Assembly (NCBI GenBank): GCA_029239575.1
Contig: JARBUP010000002.1
Coordinates: forward strand, 1-35,149
From: Bacillota bacterium
GTDB lineage: Bacteria > Bacillota > Clostridia > Tissierellales > Sedimentibacteraceae
DNA length: 35,149 bases
Direction of reading: 5' to 3'
The notes under the pieces were generated by a model. The model had not been told where the DNA came from and ran no database searches. It saw nothing but the letters and a program-made list of their open reading frames with translations. This document shows positions 16,434 through 26,343 of this stretch, piece after piece; the first letter of the stretch is position 1; each line of letters starts with the position of its first letter. Both the position numbers and the translations under genes were made by a program.

Positions 16434-17312
16434 TTGGAACAGTTTTTACAACAAATGGTAAATGGTATTTCTTTAGGAAGCATTTATGCGTTAATTGCTT
16501 TAGGTTATACTATGGTATATGGAATAATTAAATTAATAAATTTTGCTCACGGCGATGTTTACATGATTGGAGCATACATTGGTTTCGCTGCTACAACTTT
16601 TGCGAAATTAGGGTTTTTTCCTGCACTTATAATTGCAATGTTAGCAAGTGCTGCATTGGGTATATTAATAGAAAAGGTTGCTTACAAACCTCTTAGAAAT
16701 TCTACTAAAATAGCAGTACTTATTACTGCAATAGGTATGTCTTTTCTTTTGGAATATGTTATGATGTTTTTTGTTGGAGCAGAGGTTAGATCTTATCCTA
16801 AAGTTCTTTCTGATGCATCATTTAATTTAGGAAATGTAGTAATTAACATGCAGCAAATTTATATAGTAGTAACTGCTATAGTGCTTATGATAATTCTTCA
16901 GTATATAATAAATAAAACAAAGATTGGAAAAGCAATGCGTGCAGTATCTGCGGATAAAGATGCAGCACAATTAATGGGAATTCAAGTTGACACAACTATA
17001 TCATTTACATTTGCTATAGGTTCTGCTTTAGCAGGAGCTGGTGGTGTATTAGTTGGTATATATTATAATTCAATAGATCCATTAATGGGTATGATGCCAG
17101 GTTTAAAAGCATTCGTTGCTGCAGTATTTGGTGGAATAGGAAGTATTCCAGGAGCAATGATAGGAGGACTTTCCATAGGAATAATGGAAACTTTAGTTTC
17201 AGGTTATGGAAATTCTATGTATAGAGATGCTTTTGTATTTGCTATTTTGATTGTAATCTTAATCATTAAGCCAGCAGGTATTCTTGGCAAAAATACGAAA
17301 GAGAAGGTGTAA
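16434..17312 (+). CDS. livH: Branched-chain amino-acid ABC transporter permease LivH
   Basis: MVNGISLGSIYALIALGYTMVYGIIKLINFAHGDVYMIGAY; TTG start with ggaggtg RBS. Confidence 0.93.
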   Translation: MEQFLQQMVNGISLGSIYALIALGYTMVYGIIKLINFAHGDVYMIGAYIGFAATTFAKLGFFPALIIAMLASAALGILIEKVAYKPLRNSTKIAVLITAIGMSFLLEYVMMFFVGAEVRSYPKVLSDASFNLGNVVINMQQIYIVVTAIVLMIILQYIINKTKIGKAMRAVSADKDAAQLMGIQVDTTISFTFAIGSALAGAGGVLVGIYYNSIDPLMGMMPGLKAFVAAVFGGIGSIPGAMIGGLSIGIMETLVSGYGNSMYRDAFVFAILIVILIIKPAGILGKNTKEKV

Positions 17313-17313
17313 T

Positions 17314-18264
17314 ATGAGAGTGTTATCAAAAAAGAATATAATAACTTTATTATTAATAGTAGCAGTCTTTGCTGTTGTGCAAGTTCTCATTTCAGTTAAA
17401 ATAATAAATTCATTTTATGAAATTACATTAGCAACAATTTGTATTAATATAATTCTTGCGGTTAGTTTGAATTTAGTTACAGGATTTACAGGGCAGTTTT
17501 CACTTGGTCATGCAGGTTTTATGTCAATAGGCGCTTATGTATGTGCTTTAATCAGTATGAATACAGATTCAACTTTAGGATTTATATTTGGTATATTAGC
17601 AGGAGCTGTGGCTGCAGCAATAGTAGGTGTAATAATAGGAATACCTACTTTAAGACTTAAAGGTGATTACCTTGCAATAGCAACTCTTGGTATGGCAGAA
17701 ATAATTCGTGTTTTATTTTTAAATATGGAAATTACAAATGGTGCTGCTGGTCTTAGTGGAATTCCAAGAAATACAAATTGGACTTGGCTATTTATATTTT
17801 TAATGGCAACAATAATTTTAATAAATAATTTCATTAGATCATCCCATGGTCGTGCTTGTATTTCAATTCGTGAAGACGAAATTGCTGCTGAGTCCATGGG
17901 TGTAAATACAACAAAGTATAAAGTAATGGCATTTGCTCTTGGAGCTTTTTTTGCAGGTATTGCAGGTGGATTATACGCATCTTATTTCTATTTCATAAAA
18001 CCAAATGTATTTGGATTTATGAAAAGTGTGGATGTATTAGTAATTGTTGTATTAGGTGGGTTAGGATCTATTTCTGGTTCTGTTATAGCTGCAATTTTAC
18101 TTGCAGTGTTGACTACATTCTTGCAACAATTTACTGAAATACGTATGATAATATATGCATTATTGTTAGTAGCTATTATGTTGTTTAGACCACAGGGTCT
18201 TTTAGGAACAAAAGAAATAACTGATATGTTCAAATCAAATAAAAATACTGAGAAAATTGAGTAA
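17314..18264 (+). CDS. livM: Branched-chain amino-acid ABC transporter permease LivM
   Basis: SLNLVTGFTGQFSLGHAGFMSIGAY; ATG 17314 directly after the livH stop. Confidence 0.93.
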   Translation: MRVLSKKNIITLLLIVAVFAVVQVLISVKIINSFYEITLATICINIILAVSLNLVTGFTGQFSLGHAGFMSIGAYVCALISMNTDSTLGFIFGILAGAVAAAIVGVIIGIPTLRLKGDYLAIATLGMAEIIRVLFLNMEITNGAAGLSGIPRNTNWTWLFIFLMATIILINNFIRSSHGRACISIREDEIAAESMGVNTTKYKVMAFALGAFFAGIAGGLYASYFYFIKPNVFGFMKSVDVLVIVVLGGLGSISGSVIAAILLAVLTTFLQQFTEIRMIIYALLLVAIMLFRPQGLLGTKEITDMFKSNKNTEKIE

Positions 18265-18277
18265 AGGAGGGCTTATT

Positions 18278-19078
18278 ATGCCATTGCTTTCAGTTGAAAG
18301 ATTAACAAAGTCCTTCGGTGGACTTACAGCAGTTTCAAATGTAAATATGTATATAGACAAAGGAGAATTAATAGGCCTTATTGGACCAAATGGAGCTGGA
18401 AAAACAACTCTATTTAATTTACTTACAGGCGTATATACTCCTACAACAGGAAGTATAAAATTAGACTTAAATGGAAATATAAAAGAGCTTGGTGGAATAA
18501 AGCCATATGATGTAACTGCGTCAGGTTTAGCTCGTACATTTCAAAATATAAGACTTTTTAAGGATTTAACTGTTTTAGATAATATTCGTATTGCTATGCA
18601 TAAAAATATAGGATACAAAATGCCATCAGCACTTTTTCGTTCTAATAAATTTTATGAGGAAGAAGATAGATTAAAGATTGAAGCTGAAAAACTAATGGAT
18701 ATTTTTAGCTTAACTCATAAAAAAAATGAATTAGCTAAAAATCTACCTTATGGAGAACAAAGGCATCTTGAAATTGTAAGAGCTATGGCTACTAAGCCAG
18801 TACTATTATTGTTAGATGAACCTGCAGCAGGTATGAATCCAAATGAAACAGCTGAGCTTACAAAAACAATAGCAAAAATTAGAAAAGAATTTGATCTTAC
18901 GGTATTGTTAATTGAACATGATATGTCTTTAGTTATGAAAATATGCGAAAGAATTTATGTTTTAAATTATGGTATGATGATAGCTTCAGGTCTTCCACAA
19001 GAAGTTAGATCTAACAAAAAAGTTATTGAATCATATTTAGGGGAGGATTTAAGCGATGCTTCAAATAAAAAATCTTAA
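18278..19078 (+). CDS. livG: Branched-chain amino-acid ABC transporter ATP-binding protein LivG
   Basis: GPNGAGKTT Walker A; LLLLDEPAAGMNPNE; ATG 18278 after aaaggaggg. Confidence 0.93.
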   Translation: MPLLSVERLTKSFGGLTAVSNVNMYIDKGELIGLIGPNGAGKTTLFNLLTGVYTPTTGSIKLDLNGNIKELGGIKPYDVTASGLARTFQNIRLFKDLTVLDNIRIAMHKNIGYKMPSALFRSNKFYEEEDRLKIEAEKLMDIFSLTHKKNELAKNLPYGEQRHLEIVRAMATKPVLLLLDEPAAGMNPNETAELTKTIAKIRKEFDLTVLLIEHDMSLVMKICERIYVLNYGMMIASGLPQEVRSNKKVIESYLGEDLSDASNKKS

Positions 19079-19766
19079 TGTGCATTATGGAGTTATTCAA
19101 GCCCTAAAAGATGTTTCTTTGACTATAAATGAAGGTGAAATAGTAACACTTATTGGAGCTAATGGAGCTGGAAAAACAACAACTTTAAGAACTATTTCAG
19201 GTTTAAACAAAGCAACAAGCGGTCAAATTTTTTTTGAAGGAGCTGATATAACAAATATGCCTGCAACTCAAAGAGTTAAAATGCATATTTCACAAGTTCC
19301 TGAAGGAAGAAGAATTTTTCCTGAAATGAGTGTTTTAGAAAATTTAGAACTTGGTGCTTACCTAAGAAATGATAAAGCAGAAATAAAAAAAGATATTCAA
19401 AATGTATATGGGCTATTTCCTATATTAGGTAATAGAAAAAAACAATTGGCTGGAACTTTATCAGGTGGAGAGCAACAAATGCTTGCTATGGGTAGAGCTT
19501 TAATGAGCCGCCCAAAAATTCTTTTGCTTGATGAACCTTCAATGGGTCTTGCTCCATTGCTAGTTCGCGAAATATTTGATATAATTAAAAATATAAATTC
19601 TACTGGAACCACAGTACTTCTTGTTGAACAAAATGCCCGCATGGCATTATCCATAGCGCATCGTGCATATGTTATAGAAACAGGTTCAATAGTAATGAGT
19701 GGTACTGGAGAAGAACTTTCAAAATCAGATGATATTCAAAAAGCTTATCTTGGAGGAGGAGAATAA
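19056..19766 (+). CDS. livF: Branched-chain amino-acid ABC transporter ATP-binding protein LivF
   Basis: GANGAGKTT, LSGGEQQMLAMGRALM, LLLDEPSMGLAPLLV; overlaps the livG end. Confidence 0.93.
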   Translation: MLQIKNLNVHYGVIQALKDVSLTINEGEIVTLIGANGAGKTTTLRTISGLNKATSGQIFFEGADITNMPATQRVKMHISQVPEGRRIFPEMSVLENLELGAYLRNDKAEIKKDIQNVYGLFPILGNRKKQLAGTLSGGEQQMLAMGRALMSRPKILLLDEPSMGLAPLLVREIFDIIKNINSTGTTVLLVEQNARMALSIAHRAYVIETGSIVMSGTGEELSKSDDIQKAYLGGGE

Positions 19767-19769
19767 TAT

Positions 19770-20411
19770 ATGTATGTAAAAAGCAGGATGACGTCTAACC
19801 CGTACACAATAGCTTTTGATGCACCTATCAGTGAAGCATTAACTTTAATGAGTGAAAAAAACCTTAAAAGGTTGCCAGTTGTTGACAAAGAAAAAGTTGT
19901 TGGAATTCTTACGCAAGGAGATATTCAAAAAGTTTCCCCTACGAAAGCAACATCATTAAGTATTTTTGAAATTAATTATTTATTGTCTAAAACTAAAGTT
20001 AAAGATGCTATGACTAAAAATGCTATTACAGTATCACAGGACTGTCTTTTAGAAGAAGCAGCGGTCATGATGAGGGACAACAGAATAGGAACTTTGCCAG
20101 TTGTTGATAATGGAAAGTTAGTTGGAATTATTACTGAAAGTGATATTTTTGATGCATTTATTGAATTATTAGGATTTAAGGATAAAGGAAGCAGAATAAC
20201 TATTGAATCATTAGATATACCTGGTTCTCTTGCTGACATAGCTGAGGCTTTTGAAACATACAATGCAAATATAACTCATGCAGCTGTTTACAGAGGAACA
20301 GGAAAAAGTGATGTAGTTGTAAGAACAAATGCGTTGAATACAGAAGATATTGAAAAAAAATTAACCGAACAAGGTTATAAAATAGTTCATAAGATAGTTA
20401 ATGATAAATAA
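19770..20411 (+). CDS. CBS-domain pair plus ACT-like domain protein (AcuB-like)
   Basis: VKSRMTSNPYTI...LPVVDKEKVVGILTQGDI, VKDAMTKNAITV...LPVVDNGKLVGIITESDI, then ITIESLDIPGSLADIAEAFETYNANI (ACT-like). Confidence 0.88.
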   Translation: MYVKSRMTSNPYTIAFDAPISEALTLMSEKNLKRLPVVDKEKVVGILTQGDIQKVSPTKATSLSIFEINYLLSKTKVKDAMTKNAITVSQDCLLEEAAVMMRDNRIGTLPVVDNGKLVGIITESDIFDAFIELLGFKDKGSRITIESLDIPGSLADIAEAFETYNANITHAAVYRGTGKSDVVVRTNALNTEDIEKKLTEQGYKIVHKIVNDK

Positions 20412-20418
20412 AAATTAT

Positions 20419-20446
20419 AAAGCATCTCAAAATTGAGATGCTTTTA
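20419..20446 (+). terminator. Terminator after the CBS-ACT gene (convergent with the S9 peptidase)
   Basis: aaagcatctcaaaattgagatgctttta. Confidence 0.8.
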
Positions 20447-20449
20447 ATT

Positions 20450-22429
20450 TTATTTCAAGTATTTTTCAAACCAGTTTGTTAATTCTTCAAGCCTTCTAAC
20501 TCGATGTTTTGGTTTTCCGCTACGGCTTAGTTCGTGATTTTCGCCTCTAAACATACAAAGCCTTGCATCAACTCCATGATATTTTAATGCAGTAAACATT
20601 TGTAATCCTTCTGGTAACCAACAGCGATAATCTTCTTCAGAATGAATGAATAATGTAGGTGTAACAGCTAAATTAGCATATTTTAAAGGTGAATGATACC
20701 AAAGTTTTTCTACATTATCCCATGGTGTTGATTGTATTTGGTCAGCATTGAAAAAATATCCTATATCAGTAGTTCCAAATTTTGAAATCCAGTTTGAAAT
20801 ACTTCTTTGAGAAGCTGCACATTTAAATCTATCCGTGTGCCCTATTATCCAATTTGTCATGAATCCACCGTATGAACCGCCTGTAACACCAATACGGGAT
20901 GGATCTATTTGATGATATTTATCCAAAACTTTATCTGTAAATTTCATTAAGTCATCATAGTCAATTGTTCCGTATTTTCCTCTTATATCAGCAAATGCAT
21001 TTCCTCTTCCATCACTGCCACGAGGATTACAGAAAAACACAAAGTAGCCTTCGTTAGCCCAATATTGCATTTCGTGATAAAAAACTTCACCATAAACTGT
21101 TTTAGGGCCTCCATGGATATCTAATATACCAGGATATGTTTTGCTCTGGTCAAAATTAACAGGTTTTAAAACATAACCTTCTATTTTTACATCATCGCTT
21201 ATGAAATCTAATCTTTCAGGAACTGAAATATATTTATTTTGATAAATTGCTTCATTAAATTTAGTTTTCTGTATTTCAAAACCTGGCTTAAAACTATAAA
21301 CTTCTTGAAGTTTTTGACCTCTTAAACCTATAAATAATATTTCATCCGTACCTATATCAAAACAATCAATTGTACCATTATTTCTTGTTAGAGTTGTTAT
21401 AGTTCCGTCTAAAGATAATTTTTTTATAAAAGAGCTTTTATTTTCAGTTCCAACAAAATATAATTCATTATTATTTACACGAACATCTATGCCACCACCA
21501 TATTTACAGTCCGTTCCAACAGAGCTATGCATTCCAAAATCATGTTCTGCTAAAAGTTTAATATCTCCATCATCTATTTTATAAAAATTATAATTTTGGT
21601 TTAATCCGTATGTATCCATTAGCGAGCCGCAAAAAATAATATTATTTCCTATTATTTCAGCATAATCAATACTATATTCACCATCTTCTACTATGCAAAA
21701 AATATCATTTAAATTTAAATCATATAAATATAGCCCTGTAGTCATTTCTTTTTTATTAGTGAATTTTTCTGTTATGTAAAGAGCTTTATTATCTTTAATA
21801 CCTGATAATGAAACATTTTCAAATTTATCTGATATAGGAAGTATATCATGAGTTAATTTGTCAAATACATAAAGTCTGTTTCTTTTTTTATTAGTGAATC
21901 CTTCTCCATTTGCCCAGAAAGGAATTTCATCCAATATTTCATAATCTTTATTTTCTTTTATTAAATCTATGGCTTTAGTTTTTTCATCCCCTGACAAAGA
22001 GTGAAGATTTATTCCATAATGGTCATATTCAGCAGTAATTATAAATTTATTTTCGGAAAGTAATTTTATATCTGAAACATTCATAGGTATTCTCATATAT
22101 TCATAAGCTTCACCACCATGGATATTTATAGCATAAAAAGCAGTCCACTGCTCGCCTTTATCTATCTTTTCTTTTAATTTATTATCTCTTATAGATGGAA
22201 ATAACAAAATATCGTCATTTATCCATATAAAACTTTTTTCTTTATTGCATGTTGTAAGTTTCTTGTATTCAGATGTAAGGCAATTATAAATATAAATGTT
22301 TGATAAGTACTTATTTTCATCAAAATCAGAAGTGTGAACTGTAAATGCAGCATATTTTTTATCAGGTGATATTTGTAGATCAGATAAAAACTTATAGTCT
22401 AAAAAATCTTTTAATTTTAAATTTTCCAT
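20450..22429 (-). CDS. S9-family (prolyl oligopeptidase/acylaminoacyl-type) peptidase
   Basis: Catalytic GVTGGSYGGFMTNW, ILDIHGGPKTVYGEVF, ENHELSRSGKP; start ATG at 22429 after ggagg (track start 22441). Confidence 0.9.
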   Translation of the reverse strand: MENLKLKDFLDYKFLSDLQISPDKKYAAFTVHTSDFDENKYLSNIYIYNCLTSEYKKLTTCNKEKSFIWINDDILLFPSIRDNKLKEKIDKGEQWTAFYAINIHGGEAYEYMRIPMNVSDIKLLSENKFIITAEYDHYGINLHSLSGDEKTKAIDLIKENKDYEILDEIPFWANGEGFTNKKRNRLYVFDKLTHDILPISDKFENVSLSGIKDNKALYITEKFTNKKEMTTGLYLYDLNLNDIFCIVEDGEYSIDYAEIIGNNIIFCGSLMDTYGLNQNYNFYKIDDGDIKLLAEHDFGMHSSVGTDCKYGGGIDVRVNNNELYFVGTENKSSFIKKLSLDGTITTLTRNNGTIDCFDIGTDEILFIGLRGQKLQEVYSFKPGFEIQKTKFNEAIYQNKYISVPERLDFISDDVKIEGYVLKPVNFDQSKTYPGILDIHGGPKTVYGEVFYHEMQYWANEGYFVFFCNPRGSDGRGNAFADIRGKYGTIDYDDLMKFTDKVLDKYHQIDPSRIGVTGGSYGGFMTNWIIGHTDRFKCAASQRSISNWISKFGTTDIGYFFNADQIQSTPWDNVEKLWYHSPLKYANLAVTPTLFIHSEEDYRCWLPEGLQMFTALKYHGVDARLCMFRGENHELSRSGKPKHRVRRLEELTNWFEKYLK

Positions 22430-22625
22430 ATTTTCCTCCATCTTATAGTATGCCTTTAATTTACTTTATTATATATCTATAAAATTAAATTTGCAATTAA
22501 AACTAAAACATGTTGTAAAATTCATATGAAGGGTAGTATAATTTAAATTGTATTTGTATTTTTTAATAGTAATATTAATGTAAAAAAATTGTTTATTTAA
22601 AATATTAAGTTTTATAGGAGGTAAT

Positions 22626-23666
22626 TTGGAATTAATATTAAATAGAGAATTTACTCTTAAAACATTAGAAGAAATAATTAATATACCAAGTCCAACTGGA
22701 TATTGTAAAAATGTTATAAATCACATTGAATTAATTGCTAATAAATATGGATTTAAATTTACTAAAAATAACAAGGGAAATGGAATAATAGAAATTGAAG
22801 GGAAAGATAATAGCCGCTGTATTGGCATACCGGTTCATGTTGATACATTAGGTGCTATGGTTAGATCAATAAATAGAGATTCAACTATTAAAATATCATC
22901 TATTGGTGGAAATATATTTTCTACTCTTGATGGTGAATATTGCAAAATTCATACAAGAAAAGGTGAAATATTTACAGGGACAATTTTATCAACATCTCCA
23001 GCAGTTCATGTTTATCCGGATGCAAAAAATAAGGAAAGAACTGAAGATAATATGATGGTAAGATTGGATGAAGTTGTTTATTCCAATACAGATGTTTTGG
23101 AACTTGGAATTATGACAGGGGATTTTATTTCAGTTGAACCTAAATTTCAAATAACAAATTCAGGTTTTATTAAGTCAAGATATTTGGACAATAAAGCTGG
23201 AACAGCTTGTGCTTTAAGCATTATGGAAATATTTCACAGACTTAACACAAAGCCAAATCATAAAATAAAGATATTAATTTCAACATATGAAGAAGTTGGA
23301 CATGGGTGTTCATCAATCCCGGATGATATAAATGAATTAGTTGGAATAGATATGGGATGTATAGGTCTTGATTTAGGTTGTACTGAACAGGATGTTTCCA
23401 TATGTGTGAAAGATAGCTCAGGTCCATATGATTATGATATTACTACAAATTTAATTGAACTTTGTAAAAAACATAAAATAAAGCATGCGGTTGATATATA
23501 TCCTATGTATGGCTCTGATGTTTCAGCTTCTTTAAGAGGAGGAAATGACATTAGAGGTGGACTGGTTGGACCTGGTGTTAATGCATCCCATGGTATGGAA
23601 AGAACTCATATAGATGGTATGGAGAACACAATAAAATTAATATATGCATATTTAACTGATTTATAA
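22626..23666 (+). CDS. M42-family (glutamyl aminopeptidase/deblocking-like) peptidase
   Basis: HVDTLGAMV, SRYLDNKAGTACAL, STYEEVGHG metal-ligand motifs; TTG start after aggaggtaa. Confidence 0.88.
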   Translation: MELILNREFTLKTLEEIINIPSPTGYCKNVINHIELIANKYGFKFTKNNKGNGIIEIEGKDNSRCIGIPVHVDTLGAMVRSINRDSTIKISSIGGNIFSTLDGEYCKIHTRKGEIFTGTILSTSPAVHVYPDAKNKERTEDNMMVRLDEVVYSNTDVLELGIMTGDFISVEPKFQITNSGFIKSRYLDNKAGTACALSIMEIFHRLNTKPNHKIKILISTYEEVGHGCSSIPDDINELVGIDMGCIGLDLGCTEQDVSICVKDSSGPYDYDITTNLIELCKKHKIKHAVDIYPMYGSDVSASLRGGNDIRGGLVGPGVNASHGMERTHIDGMENTIKLIYAYLTDL

Positions 23667-23682
23667 ATGAAAGGAAAGAAAA

Positions 23683-24621
23683 TTGGACAATTTAATATTT
23701 TCAATAAATGTCGTATTACCAATGTTTTTAATAATGTGTTTAGGAACATTTTTTAAAAAAATAAATATTTTTGATGAAATATTTCTAAAAAAGGCTAACA
23801 CTTTTACATTTAAAGCATTATTACCAGTGCTTTTGTTTAATAATATTTACAAAAGCAAAATTACTGATATATTTAATGGAAAATTAGTCATATTTGCAGT
23901 AAGTATTGTTTTGATACTCATAGCATTTCTAATGATTACAGTACCTAAATTTGAAAAAGATAATAAAAATAGAGGTGTATTAATTCAAGGAATGTTTAGA
24001 AGCAATTTTGTATTGTTTGGCATACCATTAGTAACTAATATTTCAGGTAGTGAAGGCGGGGCCTTATCTGCCATGCTTATTGCAATAATAATCCCGCTTT
24101 ATAATTTTACTTCAGTAATAATTTTAGATATTTACTCAAAAGAGAATCTACAAATAAAAGAAACTTTAATCGGTATAGCTAAAAATCCACTTATTATAGG
24201 TTCATTTTTAGGAATTTTAACATCTATATTTAAATTAAATCTACCTAATTCTATTGAAAAAACTATATCCGATGTAGCAAGTTTAGCTACTCCTCTTGCT
24301 TTAATGACACTTGGAGGAGAATTTGAAATTGGAAATGTTTTAAAAAACAAAAAATATATAACTATTGTATGTGCATTTAAATTATTAATATCTCCAGCTA
24401 TAATTCTACCAATTGCTATTTTTATAGGGTTTAGAGGACCAGAACTTGCATCTTTATTTGCTATGGCTGCTGCACCCATAGCTGTTACGAGTTTTACTAT
24501 GGCTCAAAATTGTGGTTCTAATTACGAATTAGCTGGACAAATAGTTTTTATCTCAACAATTTTAAGTTCTTTTACTATATTTATGTTCACATATATATTT
24601 AAAACTATGGGAGTGTTTTAA
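23683..24621 (+). CDS. AEC-family (auxin efflux carrier-like) transporter
   Basis: Hydrophobic 10-TM pattern, VVLPMFLIMCLGTFFKKINIFDE...LNTPLA-like LATPLALMTLGGEFE. Confidence 0.82.
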   Translation: MDNLIFSINVVLPMFLIMCLGTFFKKINIFDEIFLKKANTFTFKALLPVLLFNNIYKSKITDIFNGKLVIFAVSIVLILIAFLMITVPKFEKDNKNRGVLIQGMFRSNFVLFGIPLVTNISGSEGGALSAMLIAIIIPLYNFTSVIILDIYSKENLQIKETLIGIAKNPLIIGSFLGILTSIFKLNLPNSIEKTISDVASLATPLALMTLGGEFEIGNVLKNKKYITIVCAFKLLISPAIILPIAIFIGFRGPELASLFAMAAAPIAVTSFTMAQNCGSNYELAGQIVFISTILSSFTIFMFTYIFKTMGVF

Positions 24622-24632
24622 TAAATAAAAAA

Positions 24633-24665
24633 TAAGGAGGTCACTTAAATTAAGTGGCCTCCTTA
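24633..24665. terminator. Bidirectional terminator between convergent genes
   Basis: taaggaggtcactta / taagtggcctcctta. Confidence 0.75.
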
Positions 24666-24670
24666 AAATT

Positions 24671-25954
24671 TTAATGCCAAGGACCCATTGATGAGTCAAA
24701 ATATTGGTTGTTTTTGTTATCATTTTCTTGTTGTCTTCTGTTTGTAAATTGTTGGTTTCTTTGTGTTGAATAATGAGGTTGTAAATGATATTGGTTTTTT
24801 GTTTGTTGTGATTCAAATTGTTGGTTTAATATTTGATCATTATTTAGTTGAGATTCATATTCATTCATATATTGTTCATACAAATATTGTTGTTGTTGTT
24901 GTTGTTGTTGAGGCATATATTGTTGATATGTTTGTTGTCCTTGTTGTTGCTGTTGTTTAGAATATTTTTGTTTTGCTTGAGTTATTTTTTGTTGTTCTGC
25001 TTGTGCTAATTGATAAATTCCTCTGTTTTGAGCTTCATTAAATAATTGTGCTTGAACTGAGTGAGTAGTATTTAAAATTTGTAACAAGTCATTCCTTAAT
25101 TTTTGATTGCTACATTCATTAACAAATGTATTATATACACTTGTTGTTGATTTTTCAGTTGTTAATGCTTCATTTAACACTTCTTTATCACCAAATTGGT
25201 TTTTGCCTTGTGACGACATATTGCTCATATTAGAACTAAAAATGTTATTTGAATTTGAATTATTCATATTATTTCCGCCCATTATATTCATTTTAGAATT
25301 CATACTGTTGCCCATATTCATGCTTGAATTTTGAAAGTTAGAACTGTTTCCAAAGTTGTTAGAACTATTCTCTAAATTACTGATGCCTCTATCAGAGATA
25401 CCGTTATTTCTGTTAGAACTATTATTTTCTAAATTGCTAATACCATTGTCTGAAACGCCATTGTTACCAGAATTTGAGTTGAAATTTCCAAAACTATTAG
25501 AATTAAAGTTTGAACTGTTTCCAAAGCTGTTAGAACCATTCTCTAAATTGCTGATGCCTCTATCAGAGATACCATTATTTCTGTTAGAACTACTATTTTC
25601 TAAATTACTAATACCATTGTCTGAAACGCCATTGTTACCAGAATTTGAGTTGAAATTTCCAAAACTATTAGAATTAAAGTTTGAACTGTTTCCAAAGTTG
25701 TTAGAACTATTCTCTAAATTGTTGATACCTCTATTAGAAACACCGTTATTTCTTGAATTAGAAGATTGTACTCCACTTCCTAAAATTCCGTTTGTGCCAT
25801 TTCCAAATTTTGAAATGTTATTTGAATTTTCATTTTCTAAATTTCTTATACCATTGTCAGATACTCCGTTGTTACTATAATTTGAATTATTTTGCGAGTT
25901 GTTTCCTATGTTATTTCCTAAATTACTTTTATTTCTCATATTGCTATTGTTCAT
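24671..25954 (-). CDS. CotF-like spore coat protein with long Asn/Ser-Gly repeat N-terminus and Gln-rich C-terminus
   Basis: C-terminal FGDKEVLNEALTTEKSTTSVYNTFVNECSNQKLRNDLLQILNTTHSVQAQLFNEAQNRGIYQL resembles the coat F domain; six NNG[VI]S[DN][NR]GI[SNR]NLEN motifs. Confidence 0.75.
   Translation of the reverse strand: MNNSNMRNKSNLGNNIGNNSQNNSNYSNNGVSDNGIRNLENENSNNISKFGNGTNGILGSGVQSSNSRNNGVSNRGINNLENSSNNFGNSSNFNSNSFGNFNSNSGNNGVSDNGISNLENSSSNRNNGISDRGISNLENGSNSFGNSSNFNSNSFGNFNSNSGNNGVSDNGISNLENNSSNRNNGISDRGISNLENSSNNFGNSSNFQNSSMNMGNSMNSKMNIMGGNNMNNSNSNNIFSSNMSNMSSQGKNQFGDKEVLNEALTTEKSTTSVYNTFVNECSNQKLRNDLLQILNTTHSVQAQLFNEAQNRGIYQLAQAEQQKITQAKQKYSKQQQQQGQQTYQQYMPQQQQQQQQYLYEQYMNEYESQLNNDQILNQQFESQQTKNQYHLQPHYSTQRNQQFTNRRQQENDNKNNQYFDSSMGPWH
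25380..25721 (-). repeat. Two tandem 171-bp (57-aa) near-identical direct repeats
   Basis: ctgatgcctctatcagagatacc... starts at 25380 and again at 25551; a partial copy flanks it at ~25339-25379. Confidence 0.9.
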
Positions 25955-25964
25955 TTGAATCCTC

Positions 25965-26150
25965 CTATCTTAAGTTATTGAATAATTTGTTAAAATGTTG
26001 TTGATGTACATTAGCAATATTTTGTAAATTAGATTTTAATTGTTGATCTTGAGTATGTTGAATTAACATGTTATATTTTTTTACATTTAATTCTTCAAGA
26101 CTTAATAAATCTTCTAATGCAGTTAATTCTTTTTCAGTTAAATTTCCCAT
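25965..26150 (-). CDS. Small helical coat-associated protein (CotF-like N-terminal fragment)
   Basis: MGNLTEKELTALEDLLSLEELNVKKYNMLIQHTQDQQLKSNLQNIANVHQQHFNKLFNNLR; RBS aaaggaggt; directly upstream of the CotF-like gene in the same orientation. Confidence 0.7.
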   Translation of the reverse strand: MGNLTEKELTALEDLLSLEELNVKKYNMLIQHTQDQQLKSNLQNIANVHQQHFNKLFNNLR

Positions 26151-26343
26151 AATAAAATAACCTCCTTTAAAAGTATGACATTATTATGTGGAAAAATAAT
26201 AATATAATCCATTTAAAATTAAAAATTAGTTAGATTTTAAATAATTAAAAAATAAAATTGTATACTTAATTTCATATGATATAATAATTTCGTCTTGCTT
26301 TATGATATAATAATTACATTATAAATTAATAGGAGAAAATAAA

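Noticed and set aside
25339-25721. Possible CRISPR-like array
   Set aside because: Repeats are 171 bp, contiguous without unique spacers, and in frame within a coding sequence; no cas genes in the window.
25356-25880. 174-aa + strand ORF (MLELFSKLLMPLSEIPLFLLELLFSKLL...)
   Set aside because: Antisense shadow of the coat-protein repeats; no RBS, and composition is explained by the opposite-strand Asn/Ser repeats.
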